Assembly: GCA_023313575.1 (NCBI GenBank)
Contig: JAJTTP010000006.1
Coordinates: forward strand, 744,001 to 808,000
Origin: Eutypella sp. D-1
Lineage: Eukaryota > Ascomycota > Sordariomycetes > Xylariales > Diatrypaceae
DNA length: 64,000 nucleotides
Direction of reading: 5' to 3'
Positions 22,655 through 33,931 of this stretch are shown one piece after another. Numbering within the stretch: the first letter of the stretch is position 1; every line of letters starts with the position of its first letter. A program made the translations under genes and the position numbers. The notes beneath the pieces were generated by a model. The model worked only from the letters and a program-made list of their open reading frames with translations. It ran no database searches and was not told the DNA's origin.

Positions 22655-25369
22655 GCGTTTCAAGCAAATCGACCGGCCGAGCCCTTCGCCACCTACTAAT
22701 AGCATAGGCCTGGCAGTCTTCGTTGTGTGTTTTACTGATACTGATTTGAGGTAAATTATGGAACCACTAACTGCGATTCACTCTACATCACTTCAAGGCA
22801 ATTTGGTCATGGTAGGTGCTGAGATGCATACTTCGGTTTGGACTTTTCCGCGGAAATTAAAGGAGGTCTGAGTTTCTATCATCGTTATGGACTCCTCTCG
22901 CTTGTACACTAGTTAGTACCTCCTTACGAGGTAGATAGCAATCAGGATGGCACAGTTCTTGTCTTCGGAAGTGCTGAATAATCTCGACCCAATTACCGCT
23001 TCGGCGACTCGTGACGAGCGAACCCGTGCTGCACTTAAGGCGTCAGTTCAGACCCCCTGGCAGCTCCAGCTTACGGATGGGTGGCTGACGGTGAAACAGC
23101 CGTTCCCAAGTGGACAGCTGAGCTGAGCTGAGAGGCGCTGACCCAGCAGCTATGTAGCGTAGCTGTGATGGGCACTCTATGACATGTCATGTCAAAAAGT
23201 CAGCTAGTCCCCCGTCCGTTGCATTGTAGTTTCGACGAAGCCAACGGTTGCTCAGCTTGGCTACTTATATATGCACGCCGGCACGCATGGACGCCATTTC
23301 CTCGGCCGGAGGAGATATGATGTCCTCGCGAAAAAATCAAGCTTTTCTTGGCTCGCCTTATCATCACTATCTACGGCCCTCCCCCCGCTGTTATTTTGGT
23401 TATTATTGTTTTTTCCCTGTCGAATGTCCCGGATGCAACTATGTCATCGATGTTACACCGAGCCATATCTAGGATTCGCTTGTGTATTCAGCAGCAGGGC
23501 ATGATGCTACCGACCCATCATCGCATTTTCGTAACTGTCACATCATAAAGTCCTCCAGTTCAAGTCCGCCCTTCCCAATCCGTGTTTCGCCACACGGGTA
23601 TTATTATACTGTTCCGACGGGAAGGCTTAATGACTCTCACTCATGGATTTTATTATGGATGAAACTCATGTTGTAGGTAGATTGGGTACACGCTCAATTA
23701 TAACCGCGCACGAACACACTGAGACCATCTAAATTTCTTACCAGCCCAACGGTTGAGATTATGTAGGCCATTTCGTAGATGAAGGACTAGGGAAGGAGGA
23801 AAAGTCGGGGCCGCGTGTGTCGGTACCTGAGCCGGTGTCGAGAAACATTTGCCGAAGTTGTGGGTTGAGTAGTGTGTGTTTGTGTGCGACGAGACCCGAA
23901 CGGTCAGTCCTCGGTCAGTGGAGTGGACGAAGAGAGGCGTACAAGAAGGCATAGCCACGGACAGGGGTAATGAAAAATATGTGTAGGTAAATTGCGTAGG
24001 TAGGGAGGTATCTCCTACATTTTGCCTATTCTTATGAAATTACCTACTCGAGTTACATGAATGAGTAGAGAGGGCTTCCCTTGCGCAGATTGGATGAGAT
24101 CCAGAGACAAAGTCCGGACCGAACAACCATCCCAGCAAATCCCCTCCTTCAAGCATCCTTTCATTGGTCGGCTTTATTGCCTGCCTACAACAGGCATAAA
24201 CATGTCGTTGCTACCCACCAGTCCGGCAGGCAGCCCAGAGGGGTGGGCTCCCTGCGTCCACAGTTTCGGTAGCGCGGTCGATCATGGCACGGAAGAGGAA
24301 GCCGTGTAAGCTGCCGCAAAAGCTTATAGGTTCAGGTGAGCTGGGCTACTCTATGTAGTCTCTGGATTGCTGCTTTCTTCCACATTGGCCGGCCGTTCCT
24401 TGTCAGAGAGATCAGCGCCGATGCGACGCGATGCGATGCAATGCAATGTGACACGCATAAGGAAATCTGGCAGGTCGCCTCTCTCTCTCTCTCTTTGTCT
24501 TTCTCCGCGCAGTCTTCCCACAATCATTCGGTCGGTACCTGACTATCCGTGTCCTCCTCGCCTGTTGTGCGAGGAGATGAGCGACTCAGATGGGAGATGT
24601 ACAAAGTGAACGGGGTGGTCACCTATGTTCCTATGCGATCATGTAAGCTGAGATCGGGGCTTACGTGACATCACCTAGAACTACGTATTGTACTCACAGA
24701 TCCCTTGCTGTGCTCATCAATATCTCATCTCATCATCAATGCCTAGGCTCCTTCGAGAAGCTAGACACAGGAAAACGATACCAGTCGCCAGGGACGCACC
24801 ACATCATGGGTAAGATACTACGTAAGGAGGTAGCTATACCTGACACGCCCCCCTCGAGGTATTCTCATTGGTGGGCGCGCCGGCAGATCATGAGCTCGTA
24901 GGCGGTAGGGGTTTTTACAGTTTCATTCCAGCAATCGCATCCTATCTGCTAAATTAAACCTCCTTGTGTTCCCATGCATTACGTTTCTAGGTCGGGCCTG
25001 GCTCCGGCCCACGAGGGCTGCGTCGGCTTGTTCCATCATATGTATGACTATGATATATACATATATATATATATAATCTAAGCGAACACCCACCCACGTC
25101 CACTTCCAGGGGTCCAAGGGTTTTCTCGAACCTACATACCCGAACCTGAACTTACCCGGCAATCTACCGAAGTCTAGACAGGGTTTCTGGTTGCCTTCTT
25201 CCTGTTTCGCAGACGTTTGGTTTATAGACTACCACCTTCACGGCCACTTCCTTATCCCGTTCCAACCCCAAAAGTCCTGTCGACCTCGTTCATCCCGCAG
25301 CGTTTCACTACCCTGCCATATAGCAATCATAAACACGCAGTAGGCGGCAATAATCACGGCCATTCCAAG
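22655..25369. other. 2.7-kb intergenic region
   Basis: No convincing gene. A 59-codon ORF (22947-23126) starts from an ATG with good codon flow but has no recognised domain. A CT microsatellite lies at about 24478-24497, overlapping repeated GATGCGATGCAATG units near 24421-24446, and a TA run lies at about 25055-25076. The 3' part is the promoter and leader of the secreted protein gene. Confidence 0.5.
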
Positions 25370-26032
25370 ATGAGAGTCTCCCCCGGCACCCTTTTAACCG
25401 CCACGATCGCCGCGTTCGTCGGCCAAGCAGCGGCGGCGGCGGTGGAGCCTACGGAGACGACTGCGGCACACCCCTGTACCACGGGCTCGCCCGTCGTCTC
25501 ATACGGCTACACGATCAACTACGCCCTGGCGACGCCGACGGCAGAGGCGCAGGCGCGCGGGGGCTACGAGCCAGACCCGTCGTGGTCGAGCGCGCACCTG
25601 CTGGGCACACAGGTGAGTTTCGAATTCCCGAGCTCATGCCCATCTATCTACTTCCCCAATGTTTTCCCAATCACCGTCCTATCCCATCAACGATCAACTA
25701 ACCACTTCTCTCTCTCTCTCACAAAAAAGACTTTCGGCGTTCCGCAACCCCCGGTCGAGTCCGGCATCGCGTACGCGGCGTTCAAGTGCCAGTACAGCTG
25801 CAACTCGTGGGCGGCCGGTAGCTTCTTCCTTAAGTACGCCGGGCCCGGGAACCAGAACGGCTCGTACTGCAGCTGCTTCGACGACCTGTGAGTGGCCGGT
25901 CTCCATACCAACCCCCCCTTTGGTAGTCGTTGTTATTCTGTTTAACTGACTGTGCTTCGAAGTCTTACCCCTGATGTATACATCGCGGGTAACGAGACCA
26001 TGGTGAATGGCTGGAACGCAATCTGTCGCTAG
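25370..26032 (+). CDS. Small secreted protein of unknown function
   Basis: Three exons, 25370-25612, 25730-25887 and 25963-26032, encode 156 residues. The start at 25370 is chosen because it opens directly on a signal peptide: an Arg, then a hydrophobic Ala-rich core with likely cleavage after about residue 22-24. An in-frame open stretch runs further upstream but lacks that logic. The mature part is rich in Ala, Gly and Tyr and has six Cys, five of them in the second half (CQYSC, YCSC and a C-terminal IC). Two N-glycosylation sequons (NGS, NET) are present. I recognise no domain. Small secreted cysteine proteins of this sort are sometimes effectors or cell-wall proteins; that is only a possibility. 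Confidence 0.8.
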
Positions 26033-26627
26033 GCGGCCTAGGCCAGGCACTTGAGTCACCGGGAGTCCGAAGCTGAGCAAAGACGGGGTTTTGTGATGGT
26101 GGCGCTGGCCATCAGAGGTAAACTATGCGAAAGTTATTTACTTGAATAAAATATGAACAAATTCAGAACTTCATCTGGCTCTACAGAGCCTTGAATCCAA
26201 GGGTAAGAGGCGTTTTGGGGAAATCTCTGGGTGGGGAAGAGCGACTAAGCACATACCGTGGATATATATAAAACATGAACCGAGCGACGGGTGAATATAC
26301 TATAAAGATCTTTTTTTTTCTCGGATTTGTGGTGGCACTTCAGTATGACAGTCTCCAAGCACTATTCCAATGACACCAATAATTAGTTCTTCTCGGAAAA
26401 AAGCGCAGAATGTACTTTTATTTCATGCCCAATACCGATCCAGCTTGCCTTCTATAATCCCAGGTTTCACGAAAAGGCCTGCACGGGGCCATACATGTCC
26501 GTTTTTCCTAACCTTCTATAACATATGCGCCAGTGATGAGATCCCATGCTCGTAAACAACAGCAACAACAGGAGAAGCTTCTGTCTGTCTCAAGAGAAGT
26601 TAAGCTCTTTATGGAGAAATTACCCCA
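26033..26627. other. Convergent intergenic region
   Basis: This is the space between the converging 3' ends of the secreted protein gene and the small hydrophilic protein gene. It holds a T-run near 26311 and nothing else that I can name. Confidence 0.45.
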
Positions 26628-27039
26628 TTATTTTGAGTGGTCGATATCTGGTTGCTTGCTCCTATACTGGTCCTGTATGAATTCCTCAATGCGTTCGTCA
26701 TGCTGGGGCCGGTCGGGCGGACCCGGCACACCTTTTGCGGGCGCATTTTCGTGCGCCTTGTCCCGAGACCCGGTGCCGATGATCTTCGCGGCCGCCGGGA
26801 CGTATTCGGTTACTATATCCATCTTAGCCTCGGAACAACCCCAGCGCTATGTACCCATATGGAAAATAATTGGATTGGCCCTTACCCTTCTCGATACCCT
26901 TTTCGATAACACTCGGCTTCTCATCCTTACCATCCGGATGGCGCGCATCGTAGGCTGCCTGGTCGAGCTGCTCCTTGAAGGTGGGCTGCTGCTTCTCTTG
27001 CTGCTCATTCTCTTTCGAAGCTTGACCAGTTGGAGCCAT
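26628..27039 (-). CDS. Small hydrophilic protein of unknown function
   Basis: Two exons, 27039-26886 and 26812-26628, join through a GT-AG intron to 112 residues. The join runs smoothly through EKGIEKVTEYVPAAAKIIG. The N-terminal third is Gln/Glu/Lys-rich and the rest is charged and low in hydrophobics, apart from one amphipathic segment (about 50-64). There is no signal peptide, membrane segment or Cys pair. The composition suggests a soluble, largely disordered protein. The coherent splice and the codon pattern on both sides of the intron argue that it is a real gene. It shares a 627-bp divergent promoter with the CobW gene. Confidence 0.75.
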
Positions 27040-27665
27040 AGTAAGAAGTTGTTTATGTGTATGATGTATAATTCCACGACCTTTCAAATATTGTGTTTTC
27101 CAGCTTAGAATTTGAAAATTAAGTTATCGATTAGTAAATCGATTAATTGTCGTTGGGATATAATTGGGAAAGCGTATCTCCCCTCCTATTCATTATTATA
27201 ACAGAACTGGTTGCGGGCTGTTCTTTCAAGCTGAGCGGGAACTTTAGAGAAAACTACCAGTTGACGTCATTCACTACGCCGGGCACCCGGGTAGCCGGGT
27301 AACAGTGGGGGGAGGGGCTGTCAGGGGCTCGCCCGTACCCTGGTACCTTTTAACTTGCCTTTTGCTGCTGTAAGTGGCACCCCCTTTTTCTGGAATGCTT
27401 TACGCTGGCAGCTGGCAGAGGGTGGGTCTACTAAATAACGCAGTAAGAGCCTTTAAGAAGACACTGCCCACTTGCCTCCCCAGGTGTATTAATCTTGGAA
27501 TACATTTCTGACAGTGTGCAGCTGACAAAACTTCAGTGGCTGACCGATTTCCCTTCGCAGGCCCTCTCTTTTAATATCTCATCTTGTGTAGCAGTAACAG
27601 GAGGAAGAGAGAAGAACGAAAAAGGAAGTAGAGGAAGAGTATAGAAATAGCCCACGCCAAACGCT
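27040..27665. other. Divergent promoter region
   Basis: It serves both the small hydrophilic protein gene and the CobW gene. Besides the TGACGTCA site it has a GA-rich leader (27598-27645) before the CobW start. No gene is seen. Confidence 0.5.
27262..27269. promoter_or_regulatory. CRE-like palindrome TGACGTCA
   Basis: A perfect 8-bp palindrome, the binding site of CREB/ATF-type bZIP factors, lies 223 bp upstream of the small protein start on one side and 397 bp upstream of the CobW start on the other. Function is inferred from the match and its position only. Confidence 0.5.
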
Positions 27666-28808
27666 ATGGCGCCTATTCCGATCACCATTATCACGGGCTT
27701 CCTCGGCTCGGGGAAGACCACGTTGCTGCTGAACCTGATTCCGCAATTGCGCGCCCGGAACCCGGAATACCGGCTGGCGCTGCTGAAGAACGAGTTTGGT
27801 GATGTCGCCGTCGATTCTCAGCTGGCCTCGTCGAGTGCTATCTCGGGCGTCCAGGAGCTTCTAAACGGCTGCATCTGCTGCAACCTGGTCGGCCAGCTGG
27901 GACCTGCCCTAGCTGAACTGCGCTCCACCAACTTCGGTGGCGGCGATGGTGGCAGTGAAGGCCGACCGCCCGACCGCATCATCGTCGAGACCTCCGGCTC
28001 CGCTTTCCCCGCCACTCTCGCTATCGAGGTGAATCGCGTGGCGCGGGAGACGGGCGGCGCCTACGCTCTCGACGGCGTCATCAGCGTCATCGATGTTGAG
28101 AACTGGAAAGGCTACGAGGACACGAGCTACACCGCCCGCATCCAGGCCCGGTACACCGACCTCATCATCTTTAACAAGTGGGAGGCCTGCGACGAGCGCC
28201 GCTTCGACGAGTGCCTTGACCGCGTCGGCGATCTCGAGGTCGACATACCTTGGGTCAAAAGCGACCGAGGCCGCGTTCCCGCCGACGTTGTCTTCGGAAT
28301 CGACGGTGGACTAGCGCAGTCGCTGACTGAGGACCCGACCACAGGCGCGCATCAGCATGGTGAGGGTCACGATCACAGCCACGACCACCAAACCGAGGTA
28401 GAGGTGCTATCGGTCACTTTGAAAGGGGACAAGGGTGGGGCGGTAGACGCGGCGAAACTGACGGCCCTCCTCAAGGCGGCCCCGAAGGACGAGGTTTACC
28501 GGATCAAGGCGGTGCTCACGGCGTCCTCAGCAGTCCGGAATTCCGGCCAGGACGAGACAGCGCCGGCCCCGGCGCCGCCGAACTCATCAAATAGGTATAT
28601 CCTGAACTGGGCGTTCGGGCGGTGGACGTTCACGCCCCTCGACCCCGCGACTGGAGAGCACGAGTCGACTAGGGAAGCCGCGCTCCGCATGACGCTTATC
28701 CTGGCTAGGTACGAGAGCACCAAGTGGAAGACGAAGCTGGAGAGCAACGGCTGGTTAGAATTAGAGGGCGAACATAAAGGCGAGCTGAGCGTGGCCAAGA
28801 TCGCGTGA
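27666..28808 (+). CDS. CobW/G3E-family GTPase, probable metal chaperone
   Basis: A single exon encodes 380 residues. Motifs in order: P-loop GFLGSGKT near the N-terminus, NEFGDVAVD, the CxCC metal site GCICCNLVG (C69, C71, C72), VETSGSAFP, and NKWE in the place of NKxD. A His-rich loop (about 229-241, HQHGEGHDHSHDH) leads into the C-terminal CobW domain. Members couple GTP hydrolysis to delivery of zinc, cobalt or nickel; the eukaryotic ZNG1 group supplies zinc to methionine aminopeptidase. This protein begins directly at the P-loop strand, without the extra N-terminal Cys-Pro-Glu-Leu motif of ZNG1, so the client is uncertain. The lack of introns is notable among its neighbours. Confidence 0.9.
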   Translation: MAPIPITIITGFLGSGKTTLLLNLIPQLRARNPEYRLALLKNEFGDVAVDSQLASSSAISGVQELLNGCICCNLVGQLGPALAELRSTNFGGGDGGSEGRPPDRIIVETSGSAFPATLAIEVNRVARETGGAYALDGVISVIDVENWKGYEDTSYTARIQARYTDLIIFNKWEACDERRFDECLDRVGDLEVDIPWVKSDRGRVPADVVFGIDGGLAQSLTEDPTTGAHQHGEGHDHSHDHQTEVEVLSVTLKGDKGGAVDAAKLTALLKAAPKDEVYRIKAVLTASSAVRNSGQDETAPAPAPPNSSNRYILNWAFGRWTFTPLDPATGEHESTREAALRMTLILARYESTKWKTKLESNGWLELEGEHKGELSVAKIA

Positions 28809-29238
28809 TCGCGCGAGGCTCTCTCTGGGAGAAAACCCCATATCGACTTACGCCTTACACATATAGATGGCATATACCCCCCAACGTCCTCGCATGGCGA
28901 CGACGTTTCTATATAGAAATGAAAGCACGAATAAGCACCAGGTTGCATAACATTGTCATCAACTCGTCTATGGCTATGCCCATCATGGTTAGGAAGGGAA
29001 CACCAGTTTCACATGTTTGCTGGAGCCAGTCGTCGGCATGAATCTGTGGCGTACGCAATATTTTTTAAATGGCCTCCATGCTAGGAAGGGAATGCTTTCG
29101 TTTCTACTACTCAACTAAAGACACTAAAAACAGAACACCAATCTAACCCCATAAGACAAAAATCACGATGACCCTACCTTGTAGTCTTGATCATTCATCA
29201 TCACAACCCCCTCCCCCTCCCCGGGATAAACCCGAAGT
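28809..29238. other. Convergent intergenic region
   Basis: Short space between the 3' ends of the CobW and glycoside hydrolase genes. I see no feature in it. Confidence 0.45.
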
Positions 29239-30450
29239 TCATATCTTCGAAAAGTCGATCTCGCACGCCTCGGACGAACCCTGGCAGTAGTCGCGGTAGG
29301 CGGCGAACAGCATGACAGCGAAGCTCTGAGCCTCGGGGGACTCGCCGGAGGGAGTGCGGTCGCCCCAGTTGAGGGGGTTGATGACGGGGTAGAGCAGGCC
29401 ATCATCGCCGATGCGGTCCGTGACGGCGCGCCGCTTCTCGTCAGCCCAGGCCACGTACCCCGGTTGTGCATCCCCGAGCGCCGCCACCCGGTACGCCGTG
29501 GCCGCCAACAGCGTTGTACCGCTCAGCTCGCCGAACCACGACGCGTCGTCAATATAGTTCCGCAGCAGCGGCTCGTCGGGCTCCGCCGCGTCCGCCGCGA
29601 TCGCCGAGTCGAGGATCCCGCGGATCGCGGACGCCAGGTCCTCCAGAACGGATGGCTGGCCCCCGTCCGCGCCCGCATCTCCATCTAGGAGACCCGAGTT
29701 CTTCGCAGTGGCTAGCACGCGGGTCATGCCGGCGGCAGCCCAGGCGTTGCCGGTGCTCCAGAGCCCGAGGTCCTGGCTCTCGGGGCCGATGATGTGGTGC
29801 CAGAGGCCGCGGGTCTCGGGGTCATCGCCGCCGGCGATGAGGACGTCGCGGTACAGCAGGCACTGGCGGGCGGCCTCGCGGAGCAGGGCCGCGTCGGCAG
29901 CCTGCACGGCCCAGTACGCCAGCGTCGGCGGCGCCATGTACACGAAGTCGGCCCACAGCTCGGCCACGGACTCGCGGTGCGAGATCGCGCCGTTCGACCA
30001 CCGCGGCACGTCCTCCAGCAGGTGCCGCACCTCCCGCTCCGCCGCCGACAGATACGCCCCGTCTGTCTGCCCGATCAGGATCGCGGACACGCCCAGCGAC
30101 GCGGGGTCGCCGGCCGCGGCTAGTTTGCGGGGAGGCTCGTTAGCTCAGTTCTTCTTGCGCGGCTATTTGCTCTTCTGAACCTTGAGGGGGTAGCGCAGTA
30201 TGGAGCACTTACTGTCCGGCGTCAGCGTCGTGGCGTTAGTCCAGATATGGGGTTCGGCGTAGGAGAGCGAGCGCGTGTCGGCGACCTGCAGCACGGGGAT
30301 CTTGCCACCGGGGAACGCGTCGCTGCCGAACACCGAGTTGCTCGGGTCGTACCACTCCAGCAGCGCCTCGGCGAACGTGCCCCACTCCCAGCTGTGCGCG
30401 GCCAGGCGCTCGCCTTGCGCGATCACGCTGGCTATCAGCTCGGCCGACAT
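29239..30450 (-). CDS. GH88/GH105-like six-hairpin glycoside hydrolase
   Basis: Two exons, 30450-30213 and 30143-29239, encode 380 residues. The sequence resembles fungal unsaturated rhamnogalacturonyl hydrolases (YteR-like) of the (alpha/alpha)6 barrel type, with the segments LWADFVYMAPPTLAYW, GLWSTGNAWAAAGMTRVLA and a DDASWFGE-type strand. Enzymes of this fold release unsaturated uronic acid from pectin-derived oligosaccharides after lyase cleavage. No signal peptide is present at the chosen start, which would place it inside the cell acting on imported oligomers. The N-terminus is rather short for the family, so an upstream exon remains possible. The gene is very GC-rich. Confidence 0.7.
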
Positions 30451-31089
30451 TTTTTCCGTGCCCTATCTACCCTGCTGGCGAGAGGTGTCTGTATTCTTTT
30501 GGGACACCGGCTGGACGTATATATCTCTGTATGGTGAGCTAGCTAATTGGCGTGTGTCGAGGATGGGATGATATCCTAGGTCTATTTAGTGCTGGTGGTG
30601 ATAGGGATGATCGAGGGCAGGCCTTTATATATAGGGAGGTAGCGTGGAGGAGCACGCGGGTTCAAGCCAGGGTTCAGTCACCCTACCCTAGTTGAATACC
30701 ATGAGCTGAACAGCATGGATGCGAAGGCAGGGAACTCTTCTCTGTCGGCTGACGGGCAAAAGGACGCCTCGTTTGCCATTTTCGTCTTTTTCTCGGCTCC
30801 TTCTCGCCCATTACAGGAAAGAGACGAGTGTCGAAGACGGTAAGAACAAAACAAAACAATACCGGGAAAAAAAAAACGCCAAAAGACGCCAAAAGAGACA
30901 TGGAAGTGCAGACCATTTGTGGTGCAGCAGGTCTTTTGTGGCGCTTTAGCGCTTCTGATCGATGCAACTCTACGCCATGTGATGAGGAACCCGGCGCCGC
31001 CCGCATACGTAGGCAGCGGGCGTTCCTCGCTTCTAAAAATAACACCGCCCCGTGGCGAACTATGCCCGTACCACGTAGGACCGGGGGAA

Positions 31090-31107
31090 GGGGGGGGGGG
31101 GGGGGGG
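31090..31107 (+). repeat. G18 homopolymer run
   Basis: Eighteen consecutive G residues, preceded by GGGGGAA. It could form a G-quadruplex and is prone to length error in sequencing. Confidence 0.9.
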
Positions 31108-33280
31108 TTATCAGCTATATCAGCGAGGAAGAACGAGGCAGCCACAAAGTCTACTCTAGTCTATAATTGCTATAGTTGGGAACCAATGTGGTTACTTCGA
31201 AGGAATTGCACCTTTTTAAGGAGTTGAACGTTTTCGTTGTATGACGCCAGCAGGCGTCCATGGGCCAATGGCATTCTAAGCCGAGAGCGGAAGGCACAGG
31301 ATTGGGGGATATGCGACGCCTTACCGTAGCTGGTATTGTGTAGATAGCGAGCTTCATCTTGATATCCAACGATCGTGGCTCTCTTTTTTTGTTCTTGTTT
31401 TTTTTGTTTCTGTTTTTTCAGCCGAAGAGAATCGTACCGAGTCGGATACGACCTCAAACAGCCGCCTAGCATTGTAGGAGACATAGCATCGTCTTCCACA
31501 TGCGGTCGCACACCCCGGCCTATTTCCATTGCTACAAATTTGCCCGGCGCAGGCCAGTGGGCGCAGCGGCGTACCGTCTTCCCGACGATGGCACCAGCGA
31601 GTTTTACTAATCGCCAAGAAGAATGCTCCTGTAGCTCGCGCATGAGGCTGCTGATAATGCGAGGGGGGGCGTAGACCAGGTCTGGACGAAGTGCGATAAG
31701 GAGTTCTATATTCAGAATCACCTAACCTAGCTTTCATCCAGCAGAGACCAGCTATCCCGGGCTCGCCTTGCATTGCATGCAGTAGCTAGTCGATCGAGAG
31801 TCCCTGCTATATTAAGACGCTGTGCCGGGAGCCGGTTGCCGTGGACCTCTTTTCGATAATAGTCGCTCTGCACTATTCGTAAGAAGACGGAGACGATCCC
31901 GTTACTTCCATATCTGTCCGGGCTGGTAGTGCCATCATCTTCAAGGATGACGCTCTACCCAGGACATATTATTGTCGTCCTTTTCTTTCCTCGCATGAGG
32001 CCATGCTGAGTCTTACTGACGTGACATATTAATAGCCCGGCCTCACTTGATATCAAATACACCCACGCCGTCGTTCATTTCCCAGGGAGCCAGCCAGGGT
32101 CCAATGAGCCAGTTTCTGGCACTTGCTCTTGTGATGCTTTCGTCTCGATTTGCATGGACACAAAGCCGCCCCTGCTGATTAAAGAAGCTGGCCTTCGGGG
32201 TGACGAGCATGCCCAAGGGGGTCGCTGAAAAGCGAAGTCAACTATCGAAGTCAGTCCATGTTAGGCTTCTGTGCATCCCAGTAAAGCATACAAGAGTGCG
32301 AATGCGTGGATAGCCACGCCTAGCATGATGGCGCAGACAAAGCCCCATGTCCGCCTCCGTCAGCCAATGTTCTAGACCAGCACAAGGCCCCAAGAAACGC
32401 GCGCGTACACATAGCAGACACGCTCCACGCCGTTCTGGGATGGAGCGTCATCCGCTGGCGTCGTGTCACCTGCAACAGACAATTGCCGAGCGAGGAAAAG
32501 ACGGGGGACTCGGGCTCTCTTCATCAAATACACTCAACTGGGAAAAAAAGAAAGAAAGAAAAAGAAGAGGAGCCATGGCTGTAAGAGGTGGAAGGAAACG
32601 TGGGATGAGGCCATCGTCTGGGTGCTGACGATAGCACGGCCTCCTCTCTCTCTCTCCCTCTCAAGTATGGGAGCAGGCAATGATTAGATTTAGCACACAA
32701 ACGAAGAAATCTATTTTCAGTCGTTGTTCAAGTCGGATTAAGAAAGGGGGTTGGATCATAATGGTTATGACCTGCCGATGCTTTCCTTCCCTTGACAAAA
32801 GAGAAGAAAATTCTAGTTACGGTTGTGATGTAATGTGTGATACAGGAGGAGTCAGCATGTCTATTGTCGTGGCCGGGTGACGGGCCAATGAAAAAGTATG
32901 GTTCCACCATATGGTCTGATACGCCTCCTAAGGAAAAGGGTAAGCTATGTCGTCGACTGTGATGGAATCTCGTCTCTTAAGTCAAGCACAACCTTCACTC
33001 ATCTACCTTAACGGGGCGTTTGCATGACGGGAAGAAGATTATTCGATCTCGTGAGGACGCTGTGGCTTGCGGCCCGGGGGGTTGGGGGCACAGGGTTGAA
33101 TAATCCCCTATGTTATGTTACACACACAGAGACACACCGCACGCAACCTCGATGGACGAGGGAACGCCATATAGGAAATAAAGGGTAAGCGTCACTAGTA
33201 ATTTTTTCATGTTCAGGATAAACTGGTTCGTTGTTCTCTCTTTTACGCTTCATAAAGCCTGGTTTCAAGTTTCATTGAGT

Positions 33281-33295
33281 CCCCCCCCCCCCCCC
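33281..33295 (+). repeat. C15 homopolymer run
   Basis: Fifteen consecutive C residues in the 3' flank of the class II eIF4E gene, which is on the other strand, so its transcript side would carry G15. Confidence 0.9.
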
Positions 33296-33931
33296 AATGT
33301 TCACGTGAAATACCAAAAACCGCGTCGTACTGCATATACACACATACATTACTCAAAAGCACTCCTGCTGCTCCTTATTCCCCGTTCCTGTCCCTTGCTA
33401 TCCTATGTCCCGAACTGATGATGCTGGCTACCCATCGCTGTGGTGGTATTGGGTGTTTGGTTTGGTTTGGTTTGGTAGTAGTAATACAGGGTTTGTTTTG
33501 TTTTTACATACAACGCACGAACATAAAGCCGAATGCCTCGAACGGGAGAGAGAGAGAGTGGAAAGCCCACAACGTTGATGTCATGATAGCTGATCTGTTC
33601 CAACTCATCGGTGCAGGGTCAAGGGGGGGCTATGATATAGACAAGATAGCGGGTAGAAAGCACCACCACCAACGGTATTCTGTGCTCTCTCAAATGCCCT
33701 CTTGTCGATGGGTAGGATGGCGGCGAGAATCCCATATATTCGCAAATCACTTGAATGCTCCGATGAAGATTAAAAAAAAAGCAGTGTGACGATAAAGGGT
33801 CAAAGTTACACAGAATATCGGAACGCTAGAGACGAGCCGTATGAGAGGCCCCTTCAGCAGGAGCGTCAGTCATCTAATTTTGGAAAAGCCCTCTTCGTGG
33901 CTTTGGCCCAGGCATGCCTGTCCAGCGCATT

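Larger units (their letters stand above)
30451..33931. other. 3.5-kb gene-free region with homopolymer runs
   Basis: No supported gene; the ORFs here are short and of repeat composition. It contains an 18-base G run (31090-31107), a 15-base C run (33281-33295), a T-rich segment (31383-31420) and CT and GA tracts near 32545-32570 and 32645-32662. The left part is the promoter of the glycoside hydrolase. Confidence 0.5.

Noticed and set aside
22040..22705. 221-codon minus-strand ORF opposite the SF1 tail
   Set aside because: It mirrors the Gly/Pro-rich SF1 exon; its Arg/Thr/Val-rich content is what that antisense frame gives.
30678..31721. Minus-strand ORFs of 120-183 codons
   Set aside because: They span homopolymers and simple repeats, show no domain and cannot be spliced into a sensible protein.
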